Shown here one piece after another: positions 1-12,602 of a stretch of 64,000 nucleotides of DNA. The number at the start of each line of letters is the position of its first letter. Within the stretch, counting starts at the first letter, position 1. The notes beneath the pieces were generated by a model. That model made no database searches, was not told the origin of the DNA, and was given only the letters and a program-made list of their open reading frames with translations. Source of the DNA: an uncultured candidate division WPS-2 bacterium (GTDB lineage: Bacteria; Vulcanimicrobiota; Vulcanimicrobiia; Vulcanimicrobiales; Vulcanimicrobiaceae); contig CALEYW010000006.1 of assembly GCA_937927945.1 (NCBI GenBank), positions 1 to 64,000 of the forward strand, given 5' to 3'. Position numbers and translations under genes: made by a program.

Positions 1-37
1 AAATCCCTTGCCGTCGTGCCCACTCGACCAGCTTCAC
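1..37 (-). CDS. tnpA: IS607 tnpA serine recombinase, first 12 codons only (partial)
   Basis: Read on the minus strand from a GTG at 35-37, the sequence encodes MKLVEWARRQGI. This is identical to the N-terminus of the complete TnpA at 59377-59952. The remainder is beyond the left edge, so whether this copy is intact cannot be seen. Confidence 0.7.
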   Translation of the reverse strand, partial: MKLVEWARRQGI

Positions 38-73
38 CCTGCCAGGTTAGCATACGAACGTACGTTTGGCAAT
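1..73 (-). mobile_element. Terminal end of an IS607-family element (rest lies left of the window)
   Basis: The first 73 bases align with 59915-59987, the tnpA-side end of the complete IS607-like element, with about six differences including one single-base indel. Similarity stops at the same point in both places, just after the shared TTTGGCAAT, so position 73 is very near the element boundary. A palindrome (AACGTACGTT, about 57-66) lies close to the end and could be part of the recombinase site. IS607 elements usually lack terminal inverted repeats, which fits. The element body is outside the window. Confidence 0.8.
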
Positions 74-1374
74 ACCTGGCTCCCTGTCACGGAACAGCTC
101 GGAACCCTCTGGCCGTCTTGGCGCGCGATCTTGAACCGATTTACGCCTACGAGCGGGATCAAATCGCAACGCTCGTGGCGACCGGACGCGTGCACCCGCA
201 ACCCGACGGGTCGTTGCGGGTCGGCGAGGCCGAGGGCAACGGCGAAGATTTCTACTGGCGCGGCACGCCGAGCATGCCGAAGTCACATTACCCGACGCGT
301 GCCCGCAGCGCCGCGATCCTCAAAGCCGTCGTCGAGTCGTCGTTGGAAAAGCGCGACGTGCGCATCATCGGCTCGAAGACGCCGGGGGTCCGGAGCGAAG
401 ACGAGCGCGACGCGCTGGCCCGTCTCTTTCCGGCGGTGCGGTATCTGTTCGTCGTGCGGAACCCGTACGACACGATCAACTCGAGCATCAACCGGCGCAA
501 CCGCGCGCGCCGCAACGTCGACCAGTGGCACATCGACGACGTCGCGTGCGCGATCGAGGAGTACCGCGAGAACATCCGTCACCTGCTGGCGCACGTGGCA
601 AGATACGGTGACGATTGTTTCATCGTGAAATACGAGGACGTCCTCGAGCGCTACGCGGACGTCGTCTGCGGACCCCTTGCCGCGTTCCTCGGCGTCACGC
701 TCGACGCCGCCACGGACGCGATCTGGGCGGAACCCCGGGCCATGGACGTGCTGAGGGCGGACGAGCGGGCACAGGTACTCGCCGCGTTCGGCGACGCGGT
801 CGAAACGTGGCCCCAACGGCTGGTGACCGGATTGGGACGCAGAGGAGCCGCTGCGCTGCGAGATTGCGCCGGCGTCGCCCTGCCCGGCCAAAAATACTGC
901 TACGGGACCGGGGCGGCGGGCCGGTCTTTCCTCGGCCTGGGCTGGCATCAAGCGGAGGAGCCCGGCGTCTGGAGCCGGGAGCACGACGCCGACCTGATCG
1001 TGGCGGTCCCGGCCGACGGAACCTACGCCCTCCATGCCGACCTCACCGTGTTCGCTCCGGCGATGGAACGCACGGCGCTCCTCGTCGTCCGCGTCGGCGG
1101 CATCGAAGTCTTCCGAGCACGCGCCGTTCCGGACGGTGACGATTCGTCTCTCGCAGGCTCCGACGGCGTGTCGCTCCTCGCGGGCTGGCGCGCTCACACG
1201 ATCGCGACCAGGCCGATCGCGATGCGCGCCGCAACGGCTGAGCTGGTCAGCTTCGAGGTCGACACCGTGGGTTCGCCGGCCACGTGCGGCCTCTCCGCCG
1301 ACTCGCGGACCCTCGGCGTCTGCCTGCACAGCATTGCGTTCGTCCGAATCGACGAGGCGGCCGCCGTCCGATAA
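74..1374 (+). pseudogene. Sulfotransferase-like gene, 5'-truncated by an IS607 element
   Basis: The open frame begins at an ATG inside the IS607 end (position 16), so its first 19 or so residues are antisense transposon sequence. The rest reads as a sulfotransferase-type protein. It has a motif VVRNPYDTINSSINRRN around residues 150-168 that resembles the 3'-phosphate-binding segment of PAPS-dependent enzymes, and a KYEDVLERY segment further on. The N-terminal P-loop that binds the 5'-phosphosulfate (PRSGTT or HKTGTT type) is missing, as expected if the insertion cut it off. The last 150 or so residues look like a separate beta-rich domain with a GLGWHQAEEPGVWS motif seen at the ends of glycan-modifying enzymes. 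It is probably non-functional unless an alternative N-terminus works. The donor substrate is inferred from the family only. Confidence 0.65.
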
Positions 1375-1385
1375 GGAGCGCCGAG

Positions 1386-1414
1386 GTGAACGCGAAGCGG
1401 CCCTATGGTACACT
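1386..1414 (+). promoter_or_regulatory. Candidate mfd promoter with extended -10
   Basis: TGGTACACT (1406-1414) is an extended -10 type element. A weak -35 (GTGAAC, 1386-1391) lies 17 nt upstream. Transcription would start only a few bases before the GTG at 1423. No experimental support. Confidence 0.35.
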
Positions 1415-1422
1415 GAGAGGCC

Positions 1423-4983
<3,561 letters not shown>

Positions 4984-5068
4984 GAGATGGATGAGGGCAC
5001 GGATAAAGTTCCATGAGATTCGATCGCCCCTAGCGGTACGGCGAGGGTGCACTTTGTAGCCGCGTTCG

Positions 5069-5950
5069 ATGGCGGACCGCCGGCTCTGTTACCTTCACAT
5101 CGGAACGCACAAGACCGGGACGACCTCGATCCAGGCGTTTCTGGCCGCGAACCAAGACCGGCTCGCGCGGCTGGGCGTCCTGGTCCCGGAGGCCGGTCGG
5201 CCGAGTCCAGGGTCCGCCGGACACCACAATGTCGCGTGGGAACTCCGGCGCGACGTCCGGCACGATGCCGGCTTTGGCGGACTCGACGACGTCGTCCACG
5301 AGTTGCGCCGAAGCGATGCGCACACGGCGTGCCTGAGCTCAGAGGATTTCGAGCTCCTGTACAACGTGCCCGATGCGATCCCGCGGCTACGTGAAGCGAT
5401 CGAAGCCGCAGGGTTCACGCCCCGCGTCGTCGTCGCCCTGCGCCCGCAGGCGGGATACTGCGAACGCATCTACGCCGAGATCCGCAAGCACGGCTTTCCG
5501 CTGGGGTTCGACGACTTCATCGACGACGTCGTTCGCATCGGAACGTTCCAGTGGCCCGCGCCGCCGCCGGTGCCGGTGGATTACGGGCCGCCATTCGACT
5601 ACGCCGCACTGCTGGACCGGTTCGCGCAGGCCTTCGGCGCCGGAGCCCTGGTCGTGCGACGCTATCGCGCGGATCGCGACGACGAGGAATTGCTCCGCGG
5701 CCTCGCCCGGCTGCTGGTCGGACACCGAGACGAAGCGGCGACCCGGTGGGTGTTTCCGCCGCGCCTCAACCCAACGACCGCGCCCGTCTCGCTTACCGCG
5801 GAGCAGCTGCGCCGGATCGGCACTCGGTTCGCCCCGGCGAGCGCGCGGCTCGCGCGGCGCTACGGCGTCATCGTTCCGGCGATCGACGAAGAGTGCGAGC
5901 GGCTCGCGGTCGAGGCACGCCAGCTCGCCTCGGCGACCGCCGCCGGCTGA
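5069..5950 (+). CDS. Sulfotransferase-family protein
   Basis: This is a 293-residue soluble protein with an N-terminal phosphosulfate P-loop, HIGTHKTGTTS at residues 10-20, the typical form in sulfotransferases that use PAPS as sulfuryl donor. A second motif near 122-135 (ALRPQAGYCERIYAEI) is in the place of the 3'-phosphate-binding strand and helix. The acceptor cannot be read from the sequence; carbohydrates or cell-surface glycans are common acceptors in such families. It lies 85 nt after mfd on the same strand. A truncated relative with no P-loop lies on the other side of mfd, so this locus may once have held two sulfotransferases of a surface-polysaccharide island. Confidence 0.8.
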   Translation: MADRRLCYLHIGTHKTGTTSIQAFLAANQDRLARLGVLVPEAGRPSPGSAGHHNVAWELRRDVRHDAGFGGLDDVVHELRRSDAHTACLSSEDFELLYNVPDAIPRLREAIEAAGFTPRVVVALRPQAGYCERIYAEIRKHGFPLGFDDFIDDVVRIGTFQWPAPPPVPVDYGPPFDYAALLDRFAQAFGAGALVVRRYRADRDDEELLRGLARLLVGHRDEAATRWVFPPRLNPTTAPVSLTAEQLRRIGTRFAPASARLARRYGVIVPAIDEECERLAVEARQLASATAAG

Positions 5951-6058
5951 CCGAAAAGACGCCGTACGCCTCCTTGCTTCAGCGGCACAGTCCGGCTCCC
6001 GCCCGGTCGCGTGTAAATCCTACTTGACGCAGGCGGACCAAGGGCCTACGTTCAGCCC

Positions 6059-6274
6059 ATGGGCGCCGACCGTACGATCGTCCCCGACGAAGACAAGCTC
6101 CCCTGCTGCGGGCACTCCTGGCGGCTTCACACCCCGGCGTGCCGCTACTGGTATCCCGGCACGCGCCTCGACGTGCCGCAAGAATGCGGCTGCGACGGCA
6201 CGTCGTCGCCCAAGCACGCCCCGCAAGCCGAAGACCCCGAACGCTCCCAAGCCGCCTCGCACCCGGTACGATAA
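6059..6274 (+). CDS. Small Cys/His-containing hypothetical protein
   Basis: This 71-residue ORF has a compact Cys/His core: LPCCGHSW at 14-21, HTPAC at 24-28 and ECGC at 42-45, five cysteines and two histidines within about 30 residues. The rest is hydrophilic. The pattern would suit a small metal-binding fold, but I recognise no family. No clear ribosome site precedes the ATG. The surrounding stretch 5951-6302 holds nothing else I can identify, so this is either a small real gene or chance coding in a GC-rich gap. Confidence 0.35.
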   Translation: MGADRTIVPDEDKLPCCGHSWRLHTPACRYWYPGTRLDVPQECGCDGTSSPKHAPQAEDPERSQAASHPVR

Positions 6275-6302
6275 GCGTCGTCTTCAGATAGCGACCCTGC
6301 GT

Positions 6303-7682
6303 CTAGGCGCGCGTCGTTAGTACCGATGTCTCTACAGACATCCCCGGCCGGAAAACACAGCCATCACCCACCGCCGGCAGACTGATCCGTACCGGAACGC
6401 GTTGGGCAACCTTCACAAAGTTGCTCGGTGCCGTCAGCGTCGGCAACGTCGAGAGCGCGCTCTGCGCGACCGGCGCGAGGCCCACGACCTTTCCCACGAA
6501 CGTCCGACCATGACACGCGTCGACGGCGATCTCGACATCTAGCCCCTGCCGGATCTTGTCAAGTTGGGTTTCCTTGTAGTTTGCCGTAACGAACACGCCA
6601 CCAACGGGAGAGATCGTCAAGAGCGCCTGTCCGGCAACCACAGTCTGACCCGGCTCAACGTTGCGCACGGCGATCCATCCGTCGATCGGAGAAACGATCC
6701 GTGTGCCCTCGAGGTCAACCTTCGCAAGCAAAACCTGAGCTCGGGCGCTCTTGACCTGGGCCGAGGACACCTCCGTCAACGCGATCTTGCTCAGCACGCG
6801 ACTCGGTGCAGCCTGCTCCGCAACCCTTGCTTGCGCAACCGGTATTTGCGCCTGCACCGATTCAGCGACCGCTTGCGCAGTGGACGCGTCGGTCTTCGCC
6901 TGCACGAGCCTGGCTCGAGCGGTCCGCACATCCATTCTCGCCCCTTCAGCCTTCGCGGACGCCGCTTCGTACGCGGCGTGCGTCTGTGAAACAGCCATGC
7001 GTGCAGCATCGAGCGCGGACGAAGAAACAAATCCCTGCGCCGCGAGCACGTCGTCACGGCGCATCTCAGCATCAGCGTTGGACGATGCCGCCGCCGCCGC
7101 CGGCAATGCTGCGGCGGCAAGCCGCACGGCAGTCAACGCCGATTCAAGTTCGGCTTGCGCGACCACGACGGCGTCCGCCGCTGAACGCACGCGCAGACGC
7201 GACTCCTGCTGCGCACGCCGCGCGGCTTCAAGCATCCCGGCCTGCGCATGGACCTGGGCCGTCTGCGTCTCGCCTTCCAATGAAGCCGACGTCCGCATCG
7301 AGTTCTCGGACGCGAGAGCGGCAGCCAGCGCTCCTTGCGCCGCGGCGAGTCGCGCCTGTTCAGCCGAGTCTTCCAATATCACGACCACCTGACCGCGGCG
7401 CACCCGGTCGTTCTGCCTCGGGAGAACCGCAGCGACCCGTTCGGGGACGCGAGTCATCACCATCACCTGGTCGGTATCGACATATGCATCGTCGGTGAAA
7501 ACACGGTTCCGGCCATGCAGATACCGCTGCACGCCCCACCCGAGCACCAGGACCAGGACCAGCGCGATCAGACCATATCGGATCCACCCACGCGATTTCG
7601 GCGCGGTCGAGAACTCGAGCTCGCCCGTCAAGCCGGCTTCTGCGCGGGTGAAGCCGTTCGAAACCTCTTTCGTCGTCTTCAC
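6303..7682 (-). CDS. emrA: EmrA/HlyD-type periplasmic adaptor of a multidrug efflux pump
   Basis: Membrane-fusion protein expected to link the neighbouring DHA2 transporter to the outside. From the chosen GTG (7680-7682, overlapping the emrB stop as GTGA) the protein has 459 residues: a short cytoplasmic tail, one membrane helix near 34-54, the EmrA-like TDDAYVDTD segment, a split barrel-sandwich (lipoyl-like) domain, a long Ala/Gln/Glu-rich coiled-coil hairpin in the middle and a C-terminal beta-barrel. GGAG lies about 11 nt upstream of the GTG. An in-frame ATG at 7715 is an alternative start and would overlap emrB by 37 nt. The length and Ala-rich hairpin are ordinary for the family. The substrate is unknown. 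Confidence 0.88.
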   Translation of the reverse strand: MKTTKEVSNGFTRAEAGLTGELEFSTAPKSRGWIRYGLIALVLVLVLGWGVQRYLHGRNRVFTDDAYVDTDQVMVMTRVPERVAAVLPRQNDRVRRGQVVVILEDSAEQARLAAAQGALAAALASENSMRTSASLEGETQTAQVHAQAGMLEAARRAQQESRLRVRSAADAVVVAQAELESALTAVRLAAAALPAAAAASSNADAEMRRDDVLAAQGFVSSSALDAARMAVSQTHAAYEAASAKAEGARMDVRTARARLVQAKTDASTAQAVAESVQAQIPVAQARVAEQAAPSRVLSKIALTEVSSAQVKSARAQVLLAKVDLEGTRIVSPIDGWIAVRNVEPGQTVVAGQALLTISPVGGVFVTANYKETQLDKIRQGLDVEIAVDACHGRTFVGKVVGLAPVAQSALSTLPTLTAPSNFVKVAQRVPVRISLPAVGDGCVFRPGMSVETSVLTTRA

Positions 7683-9250
7683 TGGGTTTTCGCTCCGATC
7701 GACGTAAGGCGCCATAAAACGGCAACCCCGGGCATAGAGATCACGAAGAACAACGTAAGGACGAAAAACGTCTGTTCGAAGCTCACGGCGAGTGCGGCGC
7801 GCTGCACAAACCACTGGAATGTCGGGAGCGTCGCCGTTGCGGCATCGGACGCCGACCATCCGTGCGAGATCAGCCAGTCCCGAATGGGCGCGAGGCGCAG
7901 CTCCGGCGTGAGCGACCCGGTCCGCACGTGCCGCGAAAACTCCGAGATCGCCGTCACCTGCATCTGCGCCAGCATCGCGCTCAATCCGGCATATCCGAAA
8001 CCCATCCCCAACTGGCGAGCGACGCCGGAAATGCCCGTCGCCCCATCCAAGTCACGTTTCTCCAGTTGTGCGTTGATCAGCACGTTGAGCGGGATATAGA
8101 ACAACCCCGATCCGATACCCTGAACGAGACGGGGCAATACGATCTGCTCGAAACCAACGTCTTTGCCAAGCATCGAGAGCCAAAACGTTCCAGCGCCCAC
8201 GAGACCGAGCGCCACGATCGTCAGCAGCGCGGGCGGAACGCGTTGAGCGAAAGCGCTTCCGCCGAACTGGATCGCAGCAATGGAACCGAACGCTGTAGGG
8301 AGCATGCCCAGACCAGCGAGAGCGCTGTCAAAACCGAGTACCTGTTGAAAATACAGCGGCACGATAAACGCTGTTCCAGTCGTGCTCACCCCCGTGACGA
8401 CCGCCAGCGCGATACCCACCGAAAAGGACGGTATGCGCAGTGGGCGCAAATCCACGAGCGGCTTCGTCAGAAGCAACTGGCGCACGACGAACGCGGCAAC
8501 GAGCGCCACGCCAAACAAGAGCGCCGCCGAGATCGCCGGCGAGGAAAACCAGTCCTGCTGCGGTCCCTCCTGAAGCACGTACAACAGGCAGGCGAACCCC
8601 GCCGACATGAGACCCAGGGACGTCCAGTCGAACGGGCGTCGTTCGCCGCGAACGCTCTGTTCGGGAAGGAAAAGCATCCCCAGCGCAAACGCCGCGATCC
8701 CGAGCGGCAAGTTGATCAAAAACGCGAACTGCCACGACGAATTCGCAAAGATCCATCCGCCAAGCGCCGGTCCGAGGATAGGTCCGACCATGATCCCCAG
8801 CCCCCAATACTTGAACGCCTTCGCGTGCATGTCTTTTGGATAGGCATCCACGAGCGCCGCGGCCGACATCGTCTGCATGATCCCCGCACCGAATCCCTGA
8901 AGCAAACGTGCCAGCACGAGTTCCGTGAGCGATGACGAGAGCGCACACAACAACGAAGCTGCTGTGAAAACAGCGATCGACACTAGGAACGACTGCTTGC
9001 GGCCGAGATTCGCCCCCAGCCAACCGGACAGCGACATCGCGACCAGCATCGCCAACATGTAGGACGTGTTGATCGACGTGATCTCATCGACCGACACACC
9101 GAGCGAGCCGGCCAGCACGTCAAAGCCGACGTTGGTGATGCCCGAGTCCATAACGGCCATCAGCACCGGAACGATGGCCGTCACGGTGACGACCGCCAAA
9201 TAGGCGCGCGAGGGCCGCGCAGACACTGCCGGTATCATGTCGGCCAACAT
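7679..9250 (-). CDS. emrB: EmrB-type DHA2-family MFS multidrug transporter
   Basis: Proton-driven drug exporter of the 14-helix DHA2 group, 523 residues. Visible family motifs are the helix-1 aspartate in MAVMDSGITN (D35), motif A GANLGRK at 79-85 and motif C (GLGIMVGPILGPALGGW) around 150-166. The remaining sequence is a regular series of hydrophobic helices. It is the first gene of a two-gene operon with the adaptor, joined by a 4-nt overlap. A periplasmic partner is expected for EmrB types; no TolC-like outer-membrane factor is in the window. The ATG at 9250 lacks a clear ribosome site. Confidence 0.9.
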   Translation of the reverse strand: MLADMIPAVSARPSRAYLAVVTVTAIVPVLMAVMDSGITNVGFDVLAGSLGVSVDEITSINTSYMLAMLVAMSLSGWLGANLGRKQSFLVSIAVFTAASLLCALSSSLTELVLARLLQGFGAGIMQTMSAAALVDAYPKDMHAKAFKYWGLGIMVGPILGPALGGWIFANSSWQFAFLINLPLGIAAFALGMLFLPEQSVRGERRPFDWTSLGLMSAGFACLLYVLQEGPQQDWFSSPAISAALLFGVALVAAFVVRQLLLTKPLVDLRPLRIPSFSVGIALAVVTGVSTTGTAFIVPLYFQQVLGFDSALAGLGMLPTAFGSIAAIQFGGSAFAQRVPPALLTIVALGLVGAGTFWLSMLGKDVGFEQIVLPRLVQGIGSGLFYIPLNVLINAQLEKRDLDGATGISGVARQLGMGFGYAGLSAMLAQMQVTAISEFSRHVRTGSLTPELRLAPIRDWLISHGWSASDAATATLPTFQWFVQRAALAVSFEQTFFVLTLFFVISMPGVAVLWRLTSIGAKTQ

Positions 9251-9295
9251 CCGGCGACCAATACAAAGTTCACGGCACGTCGATAATCGGCCGCA

Positions 9296-9309
9296 GTGTC
9301 AACCGACAC
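9296..9309. promoter_or_regulatory. Short inverted repeat upstream of the efflux operon
   Basis: GTGTC-AACC-GACAC forms perfect 5-nt arms 46 nt upstream of emrB and contains a minus-strand TTGACA. It could be an operator or -35 region, but no matching -10 sits at the usual spacing. No adjacent regulator gene is seen. Confidence 0.2.
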
Positions 9310-9453
9310 CTGCCAGCAAGCGTGCCCCACAAGCCGAGACGCCGCCCAATGCGCATCGCGGGCGCGGCAACAGGAAATGACCGCCGTCGAAACCGTGCAG
9401 GAAGCAACGATGAGGACCGCCCTCGGAGTCGTGCTTGATCCCGCCTTCTGCGG

Positions 9454-10515
9454 CTAGATTGCCTGGGCGTCGTCGATGCGCTGAAGAGGGATGCAGTCGG
9501 CGTAGAAGGACGGCGAGAGCGCGGAGAGATTCGCGTCGGCGGACCGGTTGCGGTCTTCGGCGGCGAGCGCGATCATCACGTCCACGACGGCGGCGTCCCA
9601 CTGCGTGCCGCGGCCTTCGCTCAGGACGGCGATGGCCTCGCCGTACGAGAACGCGTTGCGGTAGGGGCGGTCGCTGATCATCGCGTGAAACGAATCGGCG
9701 ACCGAGACGACGCGGGCTTCGAGCGAGATCTCGTCGCCGCGCAAGCCGTGCGGGTAACCGCGGCCGTCGAACCGCTCGTGGTGCGCGGCGACGATCGGCG
9801 CGTACTGCGCGAGGGTAGGGATCTGCAAGAGGATCTCAGCGCCCGACTCGGCGTGGCGCTTCATGGTCTCCCACTCGTCGGGGTCGAGCGCGCCGGACTT
9901 GAACAGGATAGCGTCGGGAACTCGAATCTTACCGATGTCATGGAGAATGCCGGCGCGGACGATCCGCTCGGTGGTCGCCGTCGACAGACCGACGCGGGCG
10001 GCGATGCGGCGGCCCCACTCACCGGTCGCTTGAGAGTGGCTGCACGTCGCGTCATCGCGCGCTCGGAGCATCGCCAGCATACTCTGGATCGCCGCTTGGC
10101 CCGACGGGTCGCGGTCGCCATTCGCGGCGGGTTCTTCGGACGGCAAGGTCCGCGAGCGGGCTTTGACGATCTCGAGGAACACGACGATCGTGCCGAGGTC
10201 TCCGTCCAAAGCGTGCGCGAACTCTTCGGCGATCTCGCAGGCCGTGTCGACCATCGCCAGGACCACCGGAAGGGCGTGCCCGTGGCGCACCATGCGGGAC
10301 CAGTGCACGATCGGGTCCGGCGAGCCTTCGCCGACCGACTTCGCCAGCGTGTGCACGAGCGTACGCACGATGAGCGGGGAAACGGCGATCTGGTAACGGA
10401 GGCTCAGGCGCTTGACGACATCGTTGGCTACCTCGACGCGTCGTTCGTCGAGGGTTTCAGATAGTTGTGCGCGCGTCGAGTGCGACGCGTCGTGCGCGAT
10501 GTCGTCGTCGAACAT
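9454..10515 (-). CDS. HD-GYP domain phosphodiesterase (probable cyclic-di-GMP hydrolase)
   Basis: 353 residues. The C-terminal half carries an intact HD-GYP domain: H160 in a TCSHSQ context, HDIGK at 192-196, KRH at 219-221, HH at 245-246, GRGYP at 251-255 and VADSFHAM at 272-279. These are the metal ligands and the GYP signature of enzymes that degrade cyclic di-GMP (sometimes cGAMP). The N-terminal 140 or so residues are helical with no recognised sensor, and there are no membrane segments. It follows the 10530-11030 ORF by only 14 nt on the same strand, so the two are probably cotranscribed and the upstream protein may modulate this enzyme. Confidence 0.9.
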   Translation of the reverse strand: MFDDDIAHDASHSTRAQLSETLDERRVEVANDVVKRLSLRYQIAVSPLIVRTLVHTLAKSVGEGSPDPIVHWSRMVRHGHALPVVLAMVDTACEIAEEFAHALDGDLGTIVVFLEIVKARSRTLPSEEPAANGDRDPSGQAAIQSMLAMLRARDDATCSHSQATGEWGRRIAARVGLSTATTERIVRAGILHDIGKIRVPDAILFKSGALDPDEWETMKRHAESGAEILLQIPTLAQYAPIVAAHHERFDGRGYPHGLRGDEISLEARVVSVADSFHAMISDRPYRNAFSYGEAIAVLSEGRGTQWDAAVVDVMIALAAEDRNRSADANLSALSPSFYADCIPLQRIDDAQAI

Positions 10516-10529
10516 GTCTGCCGCTTCGG

Positions 10530-11030
10530 TTAGCCGGCGTACACGGTGCGCAGCGTGTCGCGACGCCCCGCAAAGGCGCCCGCCAGCACGTCGCGTTCGA
10601 TCTGCGCGACTTGGCGAATGACGTCATGGAGCTTACCGTGCGGAAGGTCGTCGAGTTCGTCCACGACCGATTGACCGGCGGCGGCGAATACGTCATCGAC
10701 ATCGTCGCACCATTCCGAAATTTTGGCGGCGAAATCGCACAAAGGCTTGAGATCTGCACTATTGAGCGCGGTCCGCATCAGCTTCGTTGCCGAGCGAACG
10801 AGATTCATGTTGTCGGAATTCGGGACCATCGACGTGCAGGTTTCGACGAAGAGCTGCGTCTTGTCGATCGACCGGCTATCCGCTGCGAGTTGATACATGG
10901 CGCGATCTAGCAGGTGAGAGGCGGATTGGTAAAGCCGACGACCTGCGCAACTGCGCCGATGGTACGAAAAGCGGTAATCATAAAGCGCTCCTAAAGGGGG
11001 CTCGGTTGAAGTGGGCCGAGCATAGCACAC
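10530..11030 (-). CDS. Helical hypothetical protein upstream of the HD-GYP gene
   Basis: The frame is open from a GTG at 11030, but the true start is uncertain. The convincing part begins around residue 35 and continues through a mainly helical, acidic C-terminus. No family recognised. A strong AGGAG site followed by ATG at 10981 opens a different frame of 24 codons (to 10907) that ends just before an in-frame ATG of this ORF at 10898. So the locus may have a short upstream peptide, or it may carry a one-base frameshift that would otherwise join the two. A minus-strand TGCTATGCT (extended -10 type) lies at about 11020-11028. Operon with the downstream HD-GYP gene is likely. Confidence 0.5.
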   Translation of the reverse strand: MCYARPTSTEPPLGALYDYRFSYHRRSCAGRRLYQSASHLLDRAMYQLAADSRSIDKTQLFVETCTSMVPNSDNMNLVRSATKLMRTALNSADLKPLCDFAAKISEWCDDVDDVFAAAGQSVVDELDDLPHGKLHDVIRQVAQIERDVLAGAFAGRRDTLRTVYAG

Positions 11031-11114
11031 CCCCCCGGGAACCGCGTATCAGGCGTACACCCCATACGCGACGCGAACCCCCGTCCAGCAAGGGATTGCG
11101 GTTCAAGAAAGTTC

Positions 11115-12602
11115 TCAGGCGTAGATGCCGAGATCGCGGGCGCGCCGTACGGCTTCGGCACGGTTCCCAACTTCGAGCTTCGAATAAATGCTGCCGACCT
11201 GCTTCTCGACGGTCTTCTTGGACTTGCCGAGCGAACTGGCGATGGTCGCGAGGGTCACGCCCTCGGGCAGGGCCTTCAATATCTCGAGCTCGGCGTTGGT
11301 CAGCCCGTAGCGAGGGCGGACCAAGCTTGCCGAGGCGCACGCCTGATTGATGAACCGGGCGTAGCCGCGCATCAAGGCGGGCGTGCGCTCTTCGTCCATG
11401 CCGAGCGGAGAGATGATCGAAGCGAAGCGCTGTTCCGGGTCGACCGTGCGCGAGAGCGCTCGGCGACCGCGGGTGGTGTCCCCAAGGATGATGCAGACGG
11501 CCGCTGCGAGGATGCGCGCGATTCGCCGCCGGCGTGAATCGAATAGCGGCTCGTTGCCGGGTTGCTCGCTGGTTTGGCTGATCGCCCTCCTCGCGAACGT
11601 GCGGGCGAGATCGAGCTGCCACGTCGTCAGCGCGACCACGGCCAAGAGGGCATCGCAGAGAGAGCGCTCCGGGAGCGAGAGCTGGTCGGACTGACGCAAG
11701 GACGTCAGCGATGCGCGCGCGACCTCGAAGTGGCCGGCCCAGCCGTACGAAAGTACTTCTGAGATGACGTAGTTGAAGCGCGTGAGGTAGTACTGCTCAT
11801 TGAGCGGATTGGCGAACAGGCGTCCCCGAATAGAGCCGAACCGGCGCGAGTCGCCGGCTTCCGCGGCGGTCTCCAGCTGCGAGAGCAGCCCAAAATTCTC
11901 TAGCGAAACATCGCCAGCGAGGTGGGCGCTCATCGTCATGCGGCGGGCGTAAAATCGCGTCACGTCGGGATCGGCGAGCCAGTCGTGCGCGATCACATAT
12001 AAGATCGAGTACGACAGCGCGGCGTTTCGATGCGACTCGATGCGCTCGAACCATCGCGCGGCCTCGAGCGCTCGCTCTTGCGCTTCCTCGAAGTCCTCCC
12101 GATAGAACGCGGCCATGCCGGTCCGCTGAAGGGTACGGCCGACGATCGAGGCGTTGTCCAGGCCGCGGCCCGTTTCCAACGCTTCCCGGGCGTAGGCAGC
12201 GCTCGCCGCATCGGCACCCTGCCGGGCGGCGACGAGCGCTCGCATTGCGAGAAACGCCGGGACGAGTTCGGAGGCGACGTCACCGACCGTGTCGAGCAGA
12301 TGCGCCGCTTCGTGGATCTCGTCCGTGTTGACGAGGACCGGAATCAGCAGGTCGAGGATGTATTGCCGAACGCGGCCTTCGCAATGCGCGGCCGACCGCT
12401 TCAGCAAAGCTAGCCCGCCCGGCATGTCGCCGCCGGTGACGGCCTTCATCCCGCGCAACGCGATCGCAATCGGGTCGCGAATCCGCGCCGAGGCGGGGAA
12501 CCGCGCCAGCAGCGCGACGATGTCCGCGTGCCGGCCCATCGCACACGTCTCGTAGAAATGCTCGAGCGTGACCAGCGGCTCGGAGGGGTGGCCGTTCAGC
12601 AT
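11115..12602 (-). CDS. LuxR-family regulator with a TPR-like helical sensor region
   Basis: About 495 residues from the ATG at 12602. The last 62 residues form a LuxR/FixJ-type helix-turn-helix, with GLTNAELEILKAL starting it and SKKTVEKQVGSIYSKL as the recognition region. The upstream 420 residues are alanine/arginine-rich helical hairpins resembling TPR repeats, as in MalT-like regulators, but no NB-ARC ATPase or response-regulator receiver domain is visible. It is therefore probably a transcriptional activator controlled by protein or ligand binding to the repeats. The frame stays open to 12764, so a longer N-terminus is possible; the first 54 codons look non-coding (Arg/Ser/Pro-rich). It is transcribed in the same direction as the HD-GYP pair, about 85 nt upstream of it. 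Confidence 0.8.
   Translation of the reverse strand: MLNGHPSEPLVTLEHFYETCAMGRHADIVALLARFPASARIRDPIAIALRGMKAVTGGDMPGGLALLKRSAAHCEGRVRQYILDLLIPVLVNTDEIHEAAHLLDTVGDVASELVPAFLAMRALVAARQGADAASAAYAREALETGRGLDNASIVGRTLQRTGMAAFYREDFEEAQERALEAARWFERIESHRNAALSYSILYVIAHDWLADPDVTRFYARRMTMSAHLAGDVSLENFGLLSQLETAAEAGDSRRFGSIRGRLFANPLNEQYYLTRFNYVISEVLSYGWAGHFEVARASLTSLRQSDQLSLPERSLCDALLAVVALTTWQLDLARTFARRAISQTSEQPGNEPLFDSRRRRIARILAAAVCIILGDTTRGRRALSRTVDPEQRFASIISPLGMDEERTPALMRGYARFINQACASASLVRPRYGLTNAELEILKALPEGVTLATIASSLGKSKKTVEKQVGSIYSKLEVGNRAEAVRRARDLGIYA

Noticed and set aside
9254..9303. A full promoter for the efflux operon from TTGACA (minus strand, 9303-9298)
   Set aside because: No -10 at a 16-19 nt spacer; only the inverted repeat remains as a weak candidate operator.
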